6,969 nt of DNA from Pseudomonadota bacterium (lineage in GTDB: Bacteria > Pseudomonadota > Alphaproteobacteria > Rhizobiales > Rhizobiaceae), in contig JAEZXF010000181.1 of assembly GCA_023419995.1 (NCBI GenBank), positions 1-6,969 of the forward strand, read 5' to 3'. Below, piece after piece: positions 6,079 to 6,969 of this stretch. The notes under the pieces were generated by a model. The model had not been told where the DNA came from, did not search any database, and was given only the letters and a program-made list of their open reading frames with translations. The stretch's first letter is position 1; each line of letters starts with the position of its first letter. Both the position numbers and the translations under genes were made by a program.

Positions 6079-6528
6079 ATGGGCACGATGGAAGCGAAAA
6101 CGCGGGCGCTGTTCGAGGATTACAGCCGGCGCAGCGATGCGGCGCTGCGCGATCCGGCAGGCGCCGGCGTCGATGCGCTCGCCGATGCCTTCGCCGATCA
6201 TTTCGTCGGCTCGAACCCCCTCGGCATCGCCGGCGGCGCGAAAGACGCGTCGTTCCCGGCCGTCCTGAAGAAGGGTTTCGAGGCCTATCGCGCAATGGGC
6301 GGGACGCGCTTCGAGATCGTCCATATCGAGGTGGAGGAGCTTGACGGCTTCCATGCGCTCGTCCGGGCCGACTGGGAGTTCGACTACGTCCGCCCGCGCG
6401 ACGGCGCGATGGGCACCATCGCGTTCCGGAACATCTATTTCGTCAGCTTCGCCGGCGGGGAACCGAAGATCTTCGCCTGGATCACGCCGGACGAGGCACA
6501 GGCGATGAAGGACCACGGGCTGGCCTGA
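6079..6528 (+). CDS. NTF2/SnoaL-like small protein of unknown function
   Basis: This encodes a 149-residue soluble protein with no signal peptide or membrane segment. The layout fits an NTF2-like (SnoaL) cone fold: N-terminal helices (TRALFEDYSRRSDAAL, DALADAFADHFVGSNP), a GFEAYRAMGGTRFEIVHIEVEELD section, then strands FHALVRADWEFDYVRP and GTIAFRNIYFVSFAGG, ending with EPKIFAWITPDEAQAMKDHGL. The family includes small isomerases, cyclases, dehydratases and plain binding proteins; no catalytic set can be assigned, although the pocket is rich in His, Asp and Trp. ATG at 6079 has GGAG (6065-6068) ten bases upstream; ATG at 6088 is a possible later start, and an upstream ATG at 6013 lies in less conserved sequence. 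It is a monocistronic unit between the palindromic repeat and a convergent gene. Confidence 0.75.
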   Translation: MGTMEAKTRALFEDYSRRSDAALRDPAGAGVDALADAFADHFVGSNPLGIAGGAKDASFPAVLKKGFEAYRAMGGTRFEIVHIEVEELDGFHALVRADWEFDYVRPRDGAMGTIAFRNIYFVSFAGGEPKIFAWITPDEAQAMKDHGLA

Positions 6529-6532
6529 CGGC

Positions 6533-6560
6533 GGCCCGGCGGCCGAAGGCGGGCCACTTT
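6533..6560 (+). terminator. Weak terminator after the NTF2-like gene
   Basis: GGCCCG (6533-6538) pairs with CGGGCC (6550-6555) around an 11-base loop that can fold further, and ACTTT follows. It begins four bases after the stop codon. The T-run is poor, so efficiency is doubtful. Confidence 0.35.
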
Positions 6561-6595
6561 CTCCGGCTCTCCGGAGGGACTACCCGAACCTCCGG
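6561..6595. repeat. Alternative hairpins sharing one arm
   Basis: Two identical CTCCGG arms (6561-6566 and 6590-6595, the latter extended to CCTCCGG from 6589) flank their complement CCGGAGG (6571-6577). The middle arm can pair with either side, giving two mutually exclusive hairpins with loops of 4 or 11 bases. It lies between the stops of convergent genes, where attenuation would have no obvious target; it may be a transcript-end structure. Confidence 0.35.
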
Positions 6596-6634
6596 GCGCT
6601 CGATTCTCCTTGAGACGGCCCCCGGACGTTCCGA

Positions 6635-6650
6635 TCCGCCCACGGGCGGA
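6635..6650. repeat. Short inverted repeat in the convergent spacer
   Basis: TCCGCCC (6635-6641) and GGGCGGA (6644-6650) are perfect complements separated by two bases. There is no T-run on either strand. Its meaning is unknown. Confidence 0.35.
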
Positions 6651-6673
6651 CCAGGCTCTCGCCGTTCGTCGCT

Positions 6674-6699
6674 CGAAAAGCCGAATCATTGGCTTCTCG
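6674..6699 (-). terminator. Intrinsic terminator for the enoyl-CoA hydratase-like gene
   Basis: On the minus strand CGAGAAGCCAA (6699-6689) pairs with TTCGGCTTTTCG (ending at 6674) over eleven positions with one mismatch and one G-U pair, and a TTTT run (6679-6676) falls at the end of the stem. It lies about 20 bases beyond the stop of the minus-strand gene at 6720, the expected place. Confidence 0.5.
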
Positions 6700-6719
6700 T
6701 CCGCCACACGGATCGCCCC

Positions 6720-6968
6720 TCACCCCTTCTTGCGGTTCATGAAGGCGATGAAGGCATTGCGCGCCTCGTCGGAGGACAGCCGCGCGCGGAACTGCTCGCC
6801 CTCGGCCCGGATGCGTTCGACGAGCGCGGCGCGGTCGCCGAGCATGAAGTCGCGGGCGATCTTCAGCGCCTGCGGCGGCGTCCGGGCGATGCGCTGCGCG
6901 GCCGCGAGCGCGGCCGCTTCGAGCTCGCCCTCCGCCACGACGTCGTAGATCAGGCCGGCGGCCCTGGC
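6720..6968 (-). CDS. Enoyl-CoA hydratase/isomerase (crotonase superfamily), C-terminal end
   Basis: The last 82 residues of a crotonase-superfamily protein are visible; the gene continues beyond the right edge. The visible part opens with ARAAGLIDYVVAEGEL, the usual A...GL(V/I)..VV segment of the family, then runs into LAAAQRIARTPPQALKIARDFM and the helical C-terminus ending NAFIAFMNRKKG. The acidic catalytic residues and oxyanion hole lie outside the window, so hydratase, isomerase and decarboxylase cannot be separated. The family acts on CoA thioesters, typically in fatty-acid or amino-acid breakdown. A GTG at 6938 is internal, not a start. It converges on the NTF2-like gene with a 191-base spacer between stops. 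Confidence 0.85.
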   Translation of the reverse strand, partial: ARAAGLIYDVVAEGELEAAALAAAQRIARTPPQALKIARDFMLGDRAALVERIRAEGEQFRARLSSDEARNAFIAFMNRKKG

Positions 6969-6969
6969 C

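Noticed and set aside
6610..6948. 112-codon plus-strand frame over the right edge
   Set aside because: Most of it is antisense to the crotonase-family gene and it crosses the terminator-like hairpin; no motif or ribosome site supports it.
1..6969. Search for tRNA, rRNA, CRISPR, IS ends, toxin-antitoxin or phage genes
   Set aside because: No cloverleaf, direct-repeat array, transposase motif or phage-like protein was seen by eye; all sizeable reading frames are accounted for by housekeeping families.

Overview
The window looks like ordinary chromosomal DNA from a high-GC alphaproteobacterium, most likely of the order Hyphomicrobiales and near the Mesorhizobium/Phyllobacteriaceae group. This rests on the very GC-rich third codon positions, a class I PPK2 recalled as close to the Sinorhizobium meliloti type, a DUF1344 small exported protein, the J-protein/fabI/histidine-phosphatase arrangement next to pdxH, and a rhizobial-style palindromic intergenic repeat. 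No database search was possible, so family names come from motif recognition.

Layout, left to right. (1) The 3' half of a class III PLP-dependent aminotransferase (+), whose first ~50 bases look abnormal, followed by a good intrinsic terminator. (2) A complete polyphosphate kinase 2 gene (+). (3) A small DUF1344 secreted protein (+). (4) A leftward block on the minus strand, read in the order lipoprotein (RT0821/Lpp0805 surface-antigen-like), zinc-finger-less J-domain protein, fabI, histidine phosphatase; it converges on the DUF1344 gene. (5) pdxH (+), divergent from the lipoprotein gene. (6) A palindromic repeat element of about 124 bp. (7) A small NTF2/SnoaL-like protein (+). (8) A hairpin-rich convergent spacer. 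(9) The C-terminal end of a crotonase-superfamily (enoyl-CoA hydratase/isomerase) gene on the minus strand, cut by the window edge.

Functionally this is core metabolism and housekeeping: vitamin B6 salvage (pdxH), the last step of fatty-acid elongation (fabI), a co-chaperone, phosphate/nucleotide balance through polyphosphate (ppk2), an aminotransferase that uses the PLP cofactor PdxH makes, and envelope proteins. I saw no phage, plasmid, toxin-antitoxin, CRISPR, tRNA or rRNA features. I do not see a convincing new multi-gene system. The points most worth checking are a terminator-like hairpin plus T-run lying inside the last codons of the histidine phosphatase gene, the palindromic repeat downstream of pdxH, the hairpin-rich convergent spacer, and the suspicious sequence at the left edge.
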